Positions 26,929 through 36,500 of a stretch of 44,540 bases of DNA are shown here, piece after piece (the stretch's first letter is position 1; every line of letters starts with the position of its first letter). Made by a program: the position numbers and the translations under genes. The notes beneath the pieces were generated by a model. That model saw nothing but the letters and a program-made list of their open reading frames with translations, ran no database searches and had not been told where the DNA came from. The DNA lies in assembly GCA_020723665.1 (NCBI GenBank), contig DYIL01000027.1, positions 1 to 44,540 on the forward strand. The letters are read 5' to 3'. The stretch is from Methyloversatilis universalis (lineage in GTDB: Bacteria; Pseudomonadota; Gammaproteobacteria; Methylococcales; Methylococcaceae).

Positions 26929-28296
26929 CTATGCCGCCCGGCCTCCGTCGGAACCGATAGCGCGGATGCGCCGCGCAGCGATTTGTTCCCGAAGTGCGCG
27001 CTGTCGAACGCGATCGATCGGAAAATTCCACATGATCGGGAGTCCCGCGACGATGACAAGGCAGGGCAGCCAGCCGTAAATGATCAACAGCCATTGTTTT
27101 GCGTCCCGGTCTTGAGCCGCGGCTGAGGGTTCGAAACCGAAGGCGGCGGGCAAGGCGGTGCCCATGAGAACGCCCAGGGCGACGGCCAGTTTGATGGCAA
27201 TACCCCATACGGCAAAGAAAAGTCCCGTGCGCTGCCGGCCGGAGGCGACGATGTCGTGATCCACCACGTCGGCTGCGATCGAATTCGCCAGCATGAAGAT
27301 TGAAGCTAGACTCGAACCCCGCAAGATGATCAGCGTCGCGTAGAAGCCGGTGTCGCCCCGATCCACCCAGGGAAAACCCAGGCTGGACACGCCGATCCAG
27401 AGCGCCGCGAGACAAATCGCTCGATGTTTGCCGATGCGATTCGCGACATTCATCCAGACCGGCACCATGGCGAGGGAGACGAGATTCTCGGCGAGTATCA
27501 TCGTGGCGAAGATCTCGGGGCGTCCGACCACATGAGTCAGCACCAATCTGTGGAGCGTGGCTTGAATCAGTACGGCCGTACCCAGAAGCAGCAACGTCAA
27601 CAGGCTCCTAACGAAAGCCCGATTGTGCAGTACCACCCGGAGCCCCGCCCAACCGTCATGGCGCTCGCCTACCAGTTCCTCTGAAGGAAATTCCGGCACC
27701 TTGAGCAGCGCAACGGTCACCAGCGGCGGCAAGCTGAAAACGATGATCAGGGCGATAACCCGGAGTTGTTCCCGGTTGTCCACATAACCCAGAAAATCCA
27801 TGACGGAGAGTACGACCAGGAACAAAATCTGCCCCAGGGCGCCTGATCCCTCGCGCCAGGCGGCCACATGCGTGCGCTCGGTGTAGTCTGTGGAAAGTTC
27901 GGCGCCCCACGCTTTGTGGGGCAAATCGACTAGAGTGAAGCCGAGAAAGAGCAGGCTCGTCCAGACGAACAGATGGAGCAGCGAAACCTTGCCGGCCGGT
28001 GCGAAGACCATCCAGGCGGCCAGCATCAGGAGCGGTGTTCCGAGGGCGATCCAGGGCTTGCGGCGGCCCCAGGACGTCTTGATGCGGTCGCTCAGAATGC
28101 CGACCAGCGGATCGGTCACCATGTCCGTCGCCCGCGACGCGGCGATCGCCAAGCCTACCCCGGCGAGCGGCAAGCCCAGGTCGTCGGCATAGAAAGCCGG
28201 GACGAACAAGGCCACCGGCAAGGTCGCCACCGCATGCGTCAGGTGCGGTGACGCGTAGTAAAACATCAGCTTATGGGAGAGCGGCCGTCTATCCAT
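26929..28296 (-). CDS. GPH/MFS-type sugar-cation symporter family protein
   Basis: The 455-residue protein has about 12 hydrophobic segments. It carries the family signature RATDMVTDPLVGILSDRIKT followed by SWGRRKPWI between helices 2 and 3, as in melibiose/glucuronide (GPH) transporters, and FLGFTLVDLPHKAWGAELS. The start is set at ATG 28296; an upstream TTG at 28314 is also open. The GPH family moves glycosides or related solutes with Na+ or H+. The substrate is unknown, and the neighbouring glycosyltransferase is divergent. Confidence 0.85.
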   Translation of the reverse strand: MDRRPLSHKLMFYYASPHLTHAVATLPVALFVPAFYADDLGLPLAGVGLAIAASRATDMVTDPLVGILSDRIKTSWGRRKPWIALGTPLLMLAAWMVFAPAGKVSLLHLFVWTSLLFLGFTLVDLPHKAWGAELSTDYTERTHVAAWREGSGALGQILFLVVLSVMDFLGYVDNREQLRVIALIIVFSLPPLVTVALLKVPEFPSEELVGERHDGWAGLRVVLHNRAFVRSLLTLLLLGTAVLIQATLHRLVLTHVVGRPEIFATMILAENLVSLAMVPVWMNVANRIGKHRAICLAALWIGVSSLGFPWVDRGDTGFYATLIILRGSSLASIFMLANSIAADVVDHDIVASGRQRTGLFFAVWGIAIKLAVALGVLMGTALPAAFGFEPSAAAQDRDAKQWLLIIYGWLPCLVIVAGLPIMWNFPIDRVRQRALREQIAARRIRAIGSDGGRAA

Positions 28297-28474
28297 GGTC
28301 TTGCGGAAAGACAATGATCTTTGGAGTGTACGCGCCTTGCCGGCGATTTCAACGGCTGCATCCGGCCGGAGTTTTCGGTCGCCTTCCGGAATCGGACGGC
28401 GGCGTTTCGCTTTCCGGCAGGCGCAGCCCGAGCGGTGAACGATGCGGTCCGCGAGTCGCGGACAGGAGGAAGCT

Positions 28475-29485
28475 TTGCGGATTCTCGTGATCAGCGATGC
28501 CTGGCATCCTCAGATCAACGGCGTCGTCACGACCTTGACCAATACCCGGCGCGCTCTGGAAAACTCGGGACACACGGTCGAAATCATCACGCCCGACCGG
28601 TTTCGAACCTGGCCATGTCCGGGCTACCCGGCGGTGGGCCTGGCCTTTTTGTGCGGCCCCCGCCTGAGGCCCCTGATCGAAGCCTTTCGGCCGGACGCGA
28701 TTCACATCGCGACCGAAGGGCCGGTTGGCTTCGCCGCCCGACGTTACTGCCGCGAGAAAGGCTACGCGTATACGACCTCATACCACAGCCATTTCCACGA
28801 ATACTTGAAGCTCCGCGCCGGCATTCCCTCGAGCGTGAGCTGGACCTATCTACGCTGGTTCCACTGCCGCAGCCACAGGGTCATGGTCGCAACGGACTCG
28901 CTCGAGCAAGAACTGGCGTCCAAGGGGTTTCGCAGGCTGGTGCGCTGGTCGCGGGGCGTCGATACCGACCTTTTCCGGCCTTGGGGAAAGACCTTTCTTG
29001 CTGACGAACGTCCGATTTTCTTGTACGCCGGACGCGTCGCCGTCGAAAAGAACGTCGAGTCCTTTCTCCAGCTCGACTTGCCCGGCACGCGATATGTGGT
29101 CGGCGACGGACCGCAACGAAAGGAGTTTGAAATCAAGTATCCAAACGTGCGTTTCGTGGGTTATCAAACGGGCGAGGCTTTGGCGCGCCACATGGCGGCG
29201 GCGGACGTATTCGTGTTTCCGAGCCGCACCGATACCTTCGGCTTGGTGATGCTGGAAGCTCTGGCCTGCGGCGTGCCGGTCGCCGCTTATCCGGTGAGGG
29301 CTACGCGAGACATCATACTTAACGGGCGCGTGGGGATTCTGGGTGACGACCTCCGCCAAGCCGCCCTAAAGGCCTTGTCGCTCGATCCCCGGGAGTGCCG
29401 GCGGTATGCGCGCCAATTTTCGTGGGACGCGTGTTCCAGGCAGTTCGTGGAAAATTTGGTTCCGATGAGAATGAGAACCGACTGA
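28475..29485 (+). CDS. Glycosyltransferase family 4-type (GT-B fold)
   Basis: A strong ribosome site AGGAGGA (28464-28470) precedes TTG 28475, giving 336 residues that start at the first Rossmann strand (LRILVISDAWHPQINGVVTT). ATG 28442 is the longer alternative. Visible features are TSYHSHFHEYLKLR, the FLYAGRVAVEKNVESFL donor-domain strand, VGDGPQ and the C-terminal motif FPSRTDTFGLVMLEALACGVPVAAYPV (E-x7-E). Related proteins include mannosyl/glucosyl transferases acting on lipids such as diacylglycerol. The exact donor and acceptor are unknown. Confidence 0.88.
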   Translation: MRILVISDAWHPQINGVVTTLTNTRRALENSGHTVEIITPDRFRTWPCPGYPAVGLAFLCGPRLRPLIEAFRPDAIHIATEGPVGFAARRYCREKGYAYTTSYHSHFHEYLKLRAGIPSSVSWTYLRWFHCRSHRVMVATDSLEQELASKGFRRLVRWSRGVDTDLFRPWGKTFLADERPIFLYAGRVAVEKNVESFLQLDLPGTRYVVGDGPQRKEFEIKYPNVRFVGYQTGEALARHMAAADVFVFPSRTDTFGLVMLEALACGVPVAAYPVRATRDIILNGRVGILGDDLRQAALKALSLDPRECRRYARQFSWDACSRQFVENLVPMRMRTD

Positions 29486-29546
29486 TGTTGCTCCCGAAGT
29501 GAACGATCCAGGCATGGTGCAACCGTGCGATGTTCTAGGGACGCCT

Positions 29547-30240
29547 CTATCGGCGCCCGTCGGGCAGCAGAAAAATGACTGTTCCTCGAAAGGCCGGGGT
29601 CTTCGGACCGCGGCCAGAACATCCCGTTCGTAATGCCCGTGCTCGACCAGTCCGAGCTTGAAGGGCACGGATAGTGTTCCGGCCGACAGGCGCTCGAAGT
29701 AGCGTCGGTGCTCCTTTATCGGCCGCCTTTCTTGAGAGGCTTGGAACACGATTTCGTCCACCACGCCCTCCAAAGCGTTCAGACCCTCGAGCTTTCCCTG
29801 GCTCGCCCAATCCATCAGACCGGTTACGCTCAGGCGGTAGCGGATCGGCAGGGCGGCTCTGATTCGTCTGAGCAGTCCGCCGTAACGGTCGAGATTCCGG
29901 GTACCGACATCGAAGTCGATTTGGATTCCCCACGCACGATTGCGTTTCGGCTCGAACGCATTGAGGTCCCGTTCCACCTGGTGTTGCAGCGAGTCCGGCC
30001 AATCCATGGTTTCGAGCCTTTAAACCAGAACGAGGGGATGAGCCGAGACTGCGGGGGGAGGGAGGCCGCGACGCAGAAAAAGGGCTTTGCCGCTGCGCAT
30101 CAGAAGTTCCCCTTGTAGCGGATAGAGCGTACCGGCCTCATCCAATAACCGACCGGGATGAACCTTGGGGAGCCGGGTCCGATAGTCGTAGGCCGCACGG
30201 GCATCGCCAAGCCACGTACACCCGGCGAGTAAGAGTGCAA
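29547..30240 (-). pseudogene. DUF3142-like lipoprotein gene, broken
   Basis: The minus strand reads VIALLLAGCTWLGDARAAYD (lipobox LAGC), YPLQGELLMRSGKALFLRRG and AHPLVLV, then an in-frame TAA (30020-30022). It continues in the same frame as RLETMDWPDSLQHQVERDL, WGIQIDFDVGTRNLDRYGGL, YRLSVTGLMDWASQGKLEGL, VDEIVFQASQERRPIKEHRR and FKLGLVEHGHYERDVL. Near 29600 the frame shifts to the expected ending FRGTVIFLLPDGRR. The IQIDFDxxTR, LSVTGL and VDEIV blocks match DUF3142 proteins, which resemble (beta/alpha) barrel hydrolases. No proper start codon exists for the N-terminal part. A shorter product from ATG 30007 is conceivable but would lack the export signal. Confidence 0.65.
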
Positions 30241-30725
30241 TTACCGCGCAGACCGGGCTATGCCGAGTCGTAGGCCGAACAGGATGGCACCTGTGGTGAA
30301 AACAGCGGAGAAGACGTTCATCAAAACGGAGAATTCGACGTTTCCCGTCCATAGACCGACTGCGACGGATATCGCCGCCATCACGCCGCCACGCTTGTAT
30401 TCGGCGCGTTTTGCGACTCGGGCGCAAACGAACCCGCCGAGTACGGAAAACAGGACGCAGACTGCCTGCCTGCCGGCAGGCAGGCGGCGCCGGCGACGGA
30501 CGGCCACGAATCCGGAGAAACATTCTCAAGGGAAGCGGCGAAGTGATCCTCGCTCGCGCCCGACGAGGCGAGACTGACGGCATAGATCATGCCGATCAAC
30601 ACGGCAGATAACAAGGCGCCTCCGAAGTCGACGGCCAGAGTGAGAACAATCGCTTAGACGGGCGATTCGCGTTCGACCGTGAAGTCGGCGATGCTAGCCA
30701 TTGGAGGCACGAAGGGGTTGGACAT
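30241..30725 (-). pseudogene. Small membrane protein gene, disrupted
   Basis: ATG 30725, preceded by GGGGAG, opens MSNPFVPPMASIADFTVERE but codon 24 is TAA (30654-30656). The same frame then gives a membrane segment (ALLSAVLIGMIYAVSLASSG). At about 30465-30486 a GC palindrome is inserted, after which coding continues in another frame: VLFSVLGGFVCARVAKRAEY, then VMAAISVAVGLWTG, VFSAVFTTGAILFGLRLGI and a stop at 30241. The ancestral protein was about 135-155 residues with four or so membrane helices. I do not recognise the family. Confidence 0.55.
30464..30485. repeat. 22-base perfect GC palindrome
   Basis: Two 11-base arms, GCCTGCCTGCC and GGCAGGCAGGC, face each other with no loop. The palindrome lies exactly where the reading frame of the surrounding membrane-protein remnant changes. 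Confidence 0.75.
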
Positions 30726-30999
30726 CGAATACTCCCCACGAAAGTGCCAAACTTGAAGTCGACGAAAAACGCCGCCTTTTACGAGGTCCAAACGGAACCG
30801 CCCGATCGCTCGGAATGGCAGGCGCCGTGCCGAGATCGAGCCCGATACGGAATGAAGTCTAGCGCAGTTTCGTCTCGCGTTGATCGCCCGGTTTTTTGGG
30901 GTTCGCGGTTGCTCCGGTAGGCCCGAATTGGGGTCTGGCCCGACCGCCGGCGCTTCGTCGGTTTCGTTTGTCGACGTCCGCGGGTTTGCGGGAATTGCT

Positions 31000-32388
31000 T
31001 CAGCCCTGAATACCGCCTTCCGTCAGCTTCACAGGATCCAGAAGTTCTTCCAGTTCCGCGCGGGGAATCCCCGTCATCTCGGCGGCGACGTCGATGATCG
31101 GCCGTTGCTGCCGGTACGCCGCCTTGGCGACCTCGGCCGCCTTGAGATAGCCGATGACGGGATTCAAGGCGGTCACCAGGATGGGATTGAGTGCCAGCGT
31201 TTTTTTCAAATTGTCTTCGCGAACGACGAAGTCGGCGACGGCTTTGTCCGCCAGTTGATGGGAGACGTTCGCCAGCAAGTCGATGCTCTGCAGCAGGTTG
31301 TAAGCGATTACCGGCAGCATGACGTTCAATTGAAATGACCCGGACTGGCCGGCGACCGTGATGGTGGCGTCGTTGCCGATGACTTGCGCCGCTACCATGC
31401 AGGCGGCTTCCGGAATTACCGGATTGACCTTTCCCGGCATGATGGAACTGCCGGGCTGCAGGGCGGGCAGTTCGATTTCGCCTAACCCTGCGAGAGGGCC
31501 GGAGTTCATCCAGCGGAGATCGTTGGCGATCTTCATGAGGCTGACCGCGATCGTTTTCAATTGGCCCGACAGTTCCACGGCCGCGTCTTGGCAGCTCAGG
31601 CTCTCGAAGAACGAGTCGTTCGGCGCGAACGGCAGCCCCGTGGCATCGGCCAAGGCTTCCGCTATCCTCGCCGCGAATTCCGGATGGGCGTTGATACCCG
31701 TGCCGACGGCGGTGCCGCCCAGAGCGAGCTTGTAGATACGCGGCAAGGCGGCGCGCAGGCGCTCCACGCCGTTTTGGACTTGCAAGGCCCAGGCGGAGAG
31801 TTCCTGGCCCAGGGTGATGGGCATGGCGTCCATGAGATGGGTGCGTCCGGTTTTGACGACGTCCTTGAGCGACTGCGCCTTGTAGGCGATGGTCGCTTGT
31901 AAATGCTCCAGCGCGGGGATGAGCCGGACGTTGACGGCCAGCGCGGCGCTGACGTGGATCGCTGCGGGAATGACGTCGTTGCTGCTTTGTCCCATGTTGA
32001 CATGATCGTTGGCGCTCACGCTCCGTCCGCAATCGCGCGAGGCAAGCGTTGCGATCACTTCGTTGACGTTCATGTTGGTGCTGGTGCCCGAACCGGTCTG
32101 GAACACATCGACCGGAAACTGATCGGTATGACGCCCGTCGGCAATGTCTTGTGCCGCCCGCTCGATGGCTTCGGCTACACTGCCCTCCAAAAGACCGAGA
32201 TCCCGGTTTACGCGGGCGGCACATCGCTTGATCAGCGCAACTGCGGCGATGAATGGCGGTGGCATTTTCAGCCCGCTGATCGGGAAATTTTCGACGGCGC
32301 GCTGGGTTTGAGCGGCGTAAAGGGCATCGGCCGGCACTTGCAATTCGCCCATGCTGTCTTTTTCGATGCGGAAAGCGTTTTCGTTCAT
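31000..32388 (-). CDS. fumC: Class II fumarate hydratase
   Basis: FumC is the iron-independent fumarase that interconverts fumarate and L-malate in the TCA cycle. The 462-residue product has RIEKDSMGELQVPADALYAA at the N-terminus, QTGSGTSTNMNVNEV, the GRTHLMDAMPITLGQE region, HPEFAARIAEAL and the superfamily signature GSSIMPGKVNPV. The ATG at 32388 is the natural start and the length is typical. About 270 bases downstream (30726-30999) contain no gene I can support. Confidence 0.96.
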   Translation of the reverse strand: MNENAFRIEKDSMGELQVPADALYAAQTQRAVENFPISGLKMPPPFIAAVALIKRCAARVNRDLGLLEGSVAEAIERAAQDIADGRHTDQFPVDVFQTGSGTSTNMNVNEVIATLASRDCGRSVSANDHVNMGQSSNDVIPAAIHVSAALAVNVRLIPALEHLQATIAYKAQSLKDVVKTGRTHLMDAMPITLGQELSAWALQVQNGVERLRAALPRIYKLALGGTAVGTGINAHPEFAARIAEALADATGLPFAPNDSFFESLSCQDAAVELSGQLKTIAVSLMKIANDLRWMNSGPLAGLGEIELPALQPGSSIMPGKVNPVIPEAACMVAAQVIGNDATITVAGQSGSFQLNVMLPVIAYNLLQSIDLLANVSHQLADKAVADFVVREDNLKKTLALNPILVTALNPVIGYLKAAEVAKAAYRQQRPIIDVAAEMTGIPRAELEELLDPVKLTEGGIQG

Positions 32389-32454
32389 GGCGTTGAGAAT
32401 CGATTGAGCGTGTTTACGGATGGATAAAGTAGCAGGGTACCTGTCAAGCCGGGT

Positions 32455-32703
32455 TCAGGACAGTCCTTGCAGAAATTCCAAGAGCCGTTCTTCGTCGAAG
32501 GGCCAGTCGAGTTCGGCGCTCGAAGCGGCATCGCGCACGACCGGAATCCGTACCCCATAGCGCTCCTCCAATTCGGACTGTCCGGCGATATCCACGGTCT
32601 CGATCGGAACTTTGGCAGCTCGCGCTCGAATTACCTTAGACAGCAGAATTTCGGCATCCTCGCACAAATGGCAACCGGAGGTGCCGTAGAGAATCAGTCG
32701 CAT
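32455..32703 (-). CDS. Glutaredoxin-like (DUF836) protein
   Basis: The 82-residue thioredoxin-fold protein begins MRLILYGTSGCHLCEDAEIL, with a CxxC motif at residues 11-14. It contains the expected cis-Pro segment GVRIPVVRDA and ends ERLLEFLQGLS, which is the usual size and pattern of DUF836/glutaredoxin-family proteins. It is upstream of fumC on the same strand, with 66 bases between. Its redox partner is unknown. Confidence 0.88.
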   Translation of the reverse strand: MRLILYGTSGCHLCEDAEILLSKVIRARAAKVPIETVDIAGQSELEERYGVRIPVVRDAASSAELDWPFDEERLLEFLQGLS

Positions 32704-32801
32704 CAATCTTGTTCGTCCTCGCTCGAATAGGCCGGCAATTGGCGCCTTGTCATCTCGTTCGGGGGGCGCGGCACCGGCTCTGAGGGTGGAAATAGTCGTC
32801 A

Positions 32802-32972
32802 GAGCACCTCGAAAAACTTCGAGGTGCGCTAAGAGCCTATCCCAATAGGCCGTTCGCCCTGAGCCCTTCGACTGGCTCACGACAGGCTTGTCGAAGGGTT
32901 TCCTAAGCCTATTGGGATAGGCTCTAAGGGGCAGGGATGCCCCGTCGTCTTCAGCCACGTAAGGGGTTGAAA
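32802..32972 (-). repeat. R2 hairpin repeat, copy 3, interrupted by R1
   Basis: The R2 hairpin (GAGCACCTCGAA...TTCGAGGTGC, 32802-32827) and the distal R2 block (AAGGGGCAGGGATGCC, GTCGTCTTCAGCCACGTA, 32926-32961) are separated by a complete R1 element. In the uninterrupted copy at 10200 the two blocks are only three bases apart. Confidence 0.85.
32832..32925. repeat. R1 REP-like element, complete copy with 19-bp inverted ends
   Basis: The element is 94 bases long, bounded by AGAGCCTATCCCAATAGGC (32832-32850) and its perfect complement GCCTATTGGGATAGGCTCT (32907-32925). Between them lies the REP-like core CGTTCGCCCTGAGCCCTTCG...CGACAGGCTTGTCGAAGGG, itself palindromic. It has no coding capacity, so it is like a MITE. 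Confidence 0.88.
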
Positions 32973-33013
32973 ACGTAAGCCAAGCCCAAACCGCGTTTGC
33001 GCTTGGCGAAGAG

Positions 33014-33038
33014 AAAAACCGCCGGGAAGGCGGTTTTT
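33014..33038. terminator. Bidirectional hairpin terminator between divergent genes
   Basis: AAAAACCGCC and GGCGGTTTTT form a perfect stem with loop GGGAA, so there is a T-tract on either strand. It lies between two gene starts that face away from each other, where no transcript end would be expected. Confidence 0.75.
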
Positions 33039-33519
33039 CGAGGTCTCCATCATAAGGATCCGGCTGGAAGCGTTCGCAAGACCGTCCGATTCGTCCGAAT
33101 ATGGACTCGACAAACGCCGCGCGGTCGGCAAAGCTTACCAGATTCGAGGGCTGCAGGCATAACGCCAATCATGCGATCGGCACTTCGAGCGGGTGATTTT
33201 ATCGACGAACGGAGGCAAACCGACGGCCAATCGGTTTTCAGCGGTGAAGAAAAACAGGAAAATGCCGATTTTACGTTACAAATGATCTTCGTCGGTGCGG
33301 CGTGTGGAGAAAGCGTACGGTTTAAGGGGTTCCGTGGGACGCCTGAAGGGCGAGGTTTTCTGTAAAAACGTCTTGGATCCGCATCGCGCATCGTAATGGC
33401 GTGTTCCCTTCGCCGCGTTAGGATCGTCACATGCCAAGGTTCGAAAGTCGTCAAAGAATGGTTGGGTTTCGGTCAGTATTGGTTTGTTCGCCCCAACGGG
33501 CATGGCGGAGCCTGTGGCT
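33039..33519. other. Gene-free stretch upstream of the large regulator
   Basis: I see no coding region, RNA gene or repeat here that I can support. Base composition is less GC-rich in places. It must hold the promoter of the downstream regulator, but I cannot place it. Confidence 0.4.
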
Positions 33520-36500
33520 ATGGATAGCAGCAAACCACTGATATTCGGCCCGTTTCGACTGGACGCGGCGAATGCGGTCTTGTGGCGAGGGTCGGAGGCG
33601 GTGAGCTTGCCGCCTAAGGCCTTCGCGCTATTGCACTACCTGGTTTCGAATCAGGGGCGATTGCTGACCAAGGACGCCTTGCTCGATGCGGTTTGGCATC
33701 GCCGATACGTTAGCGAATCGGTTCTCAAAGGATGCGTCAACGAAGTGCGCAAAGCCCTGGCGGACGACCCGAAGTCGCCGATTTACATCGAAACCGTGGC
33801 AAAGCGCGGCTATCGCTTCATCGCGGAGGTGAAGCAAGCAGACAGTCCGGAGTCGTTTGCCCCGAGTCCGTTGTTAGCCTACACCGGCGGTGTCGGTCAT
33901 GGCGCGCATTCGATGCATTGGGTAGGCCGGCGACACGAGCTCGCCTGGCTGGAAGCTCGTTTCGAACGAGCCAGTCAAGGCGAGCGTCAAATCGTGTTCT
34001 TTACCGGCGAGGCCGGAATTGGCAAGACAACCTTGATCGATATGTTTCTGGCCAGGGCCAAGCATCCGCATCTGGGAGTGTTACGTGCCCGCTGTGTCGA
34101 ACAGTGCGGTGCGGGCGAGGCGTTCATGCCGTTGCTGGAAGCTTTGGAGGCGAGGTGCCGCGAGCCCGGCGGCAAGCGGCTGATCGACCGGTTGCATCGA
34201 CATGCGCCGACCTGGCTGATGCAAATGACATCGGTTTTGACGCCCGAGGATAGAGACAAGCTCAGCGGCGAAGTCCTCGGTGCGACGAGTGCCAGGATGC
34301 TCAGGGAGGCGGCGGAGCTGTTCGAGGGGCTCAGCGCCGAAACTCCTCTGGTCCTGGTGATCGACGACTTGCATTGGGGCGATTACGCCACGGTCGACTT
34401 GATTTCTTTGTTGGCGCGCAGGAGCACACCGGCTCAACTTTTCGTGATCGCGACATATCGGCCGGTCGACGTTAATCTGACGCAGCACCCGATCAAGCGG
34501 ATCAGACAGGAACTTCAGGCACGCGCTCTGTGCGCCGAGTTGGCGCTGTCAGGCCTGGGCGAGGACGAGATTAAGGAATATTTGGCAGCGCGCTATCCCG
34601 AAGAAGCTGGACACGAGGCTTTATCGTCCTCCCTTTACCGATGGACCGAGGGTCATCCCTTTTTTATGGTCAATTTGGTCGCTCATCTGGTCGATTCGGG
34701 GCGATTGCCGTCGGACATCCGGCATACCGGCTCGAATCTGGCGATACCCGACAATCTTCTGGAAATGCTGGACGCGCAGATCGATCGCTTGAGTGACTCC
34801 GAGCGGCGGCGGCTGGAAACGGCGAGCGTGTTCGGCGAAGAGTGGTCTGCGGCACTGTTGGCAGCCGTAGCCGGGGAGGAACTGTCTACGGTAGAGTGGT
34901 GTTGCGACGAACTCAGCCAGCGCGGTCAGCTGTTGAAGTCATGCGGCGCCGACGAGTGGGCGGATGGGGTGCTGGCGGGGCGGTACGGTTTCCGGCATTC
35001 GCTTTATCGCGAAGTTCTTTATCGCCGGCTCGCGCCTGGACGCCGGATGCAATTGCATCGCGCTACCGGGGAATGGCTGGAACGCGGTTACGGCGAAAAG
35101 TCCCGATTCATCGCGGCGGAACTCGCGATGCACTTCGAACAAGGCAGACTGTTTTCGAAGGCGATTTCTTATCTGCGTTCGGCGGCAGAGAATGCCGTCC
35201 GCCGCTACGCCAACCGAGAAGCGATAGGCTACTTCACTCATGCGCTGCGGCTGTCCGAGTCGCTTCCGGAGACGGAACGGAACACCCTGGTCATCGAATT
35301 GTTGCTCGGACGGGGCGCTGTCAAGCGTTCGATGAATGATTCCGATGGCGCCGTCGAGGATTTTTCCGCCGCGCGCGAACTCGCCGCCGCAACCGGATTT
35401 CGGCTTTGGGAGCTCAAGGCTATCATCGAAGAAAGCCGGGTCTGCTACTGGAAAGACCGGCAGCGCTGTCTGGCGTTGGTGACCGATGCTGTGGAACGCG
35501 CCAGGGACTTGAATGACGAAATGATCGAAATTCAGGTCCGGAATTCGTATGCCGGATGGCACTTGAGTTTACGGGGCTGGAACGAACACTACATCCGTGA
35601 TTGTCAGCGGGCGGTTGACGTGGCTCGGGCAACGCAGAATCGCGAACTGCTGCACGCCTGTCTTACCTTACATTCCAGCTTCGAGTACGCCAGGGCGGAT
35701 TACCGGTCGACGATCGCGGTCGCCGAGGAGGCAATTGCGGTCGCGCAGAGCATGGGAGACGCATTGCGATACATGATTTGCAAGGCCTTGTGGATCAGAT
35801 CGCTGATATACCTGGGCGAGTGGGGGGAGGCTCGGCGCCACATCGCCAGCGGGTTGCAAATGGCCGAGAAGAACGACAATGTCTTTGCGGTCATCCATTT
35901 CACCCTGCTTTCGAGCTGGCTACATGAGCAGGCGTTCGATTACCGGGGCGCGCTGAGCCTTTGCCAAGCCGCCATGGAAAGGATGCGCGACCAGCGCGAC
36001 TCGTCGAACGCGTTTCTGGGGCTGATCCGTTTAGGCTCGGCCCATCTGGGCCTGCGGCAGTACTCGGAAGCCTTCGATTGCTTCCGCAAAGGCAACCAGA
36101 TCCTGGAAGCCTGTCAGGGATTGATGGATCAGTACCTGATGCCGCTCTTTAATTTGGGGCTCGGCGAATACTGGCTTACCCAGAATCAATGGGAAAAGGC
36201 GGAAGAGCATGCCAAGAAGGTTTGCGAATTCGCAGCCCTGCCTCCCGATCCGACCCATCTGGCACTGGGGCATCGTCTGTTGGCCGAAACGGCCATGGGG
36301 CGAAAGGAGTTGGATACCGCCGGCGCGGAAGTCGAGCAGGCATTATCCTGGCTGAGCAAAACCGAGGCCCCGGTCGCCGCGTGGCGGGTCTACGCGAGCG
36401 TAGGGGAGCTGGAAAGGCTGAGGGGGAGGTTTCAGGAAGCGGAAGGGTACCGGCGTCGAAGCGCGGAGATTCTCAGGCGCTTCGTGAAATCCATGGACGA

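Noticed and set aside
30779..32224. 481-codon minus-strand open frame within fumC
   Set aside because: It is fully overlapped by fumC in another frame, its Arg-rich composition is typical of a shadow frame, and it has no known domain.
32800..32930. CRISPR array or direct-repeat locus
   Set aside because: The repeats are inverted, not evenly spaced, and no cas gene is near. The structure is two nested palindromic elements.
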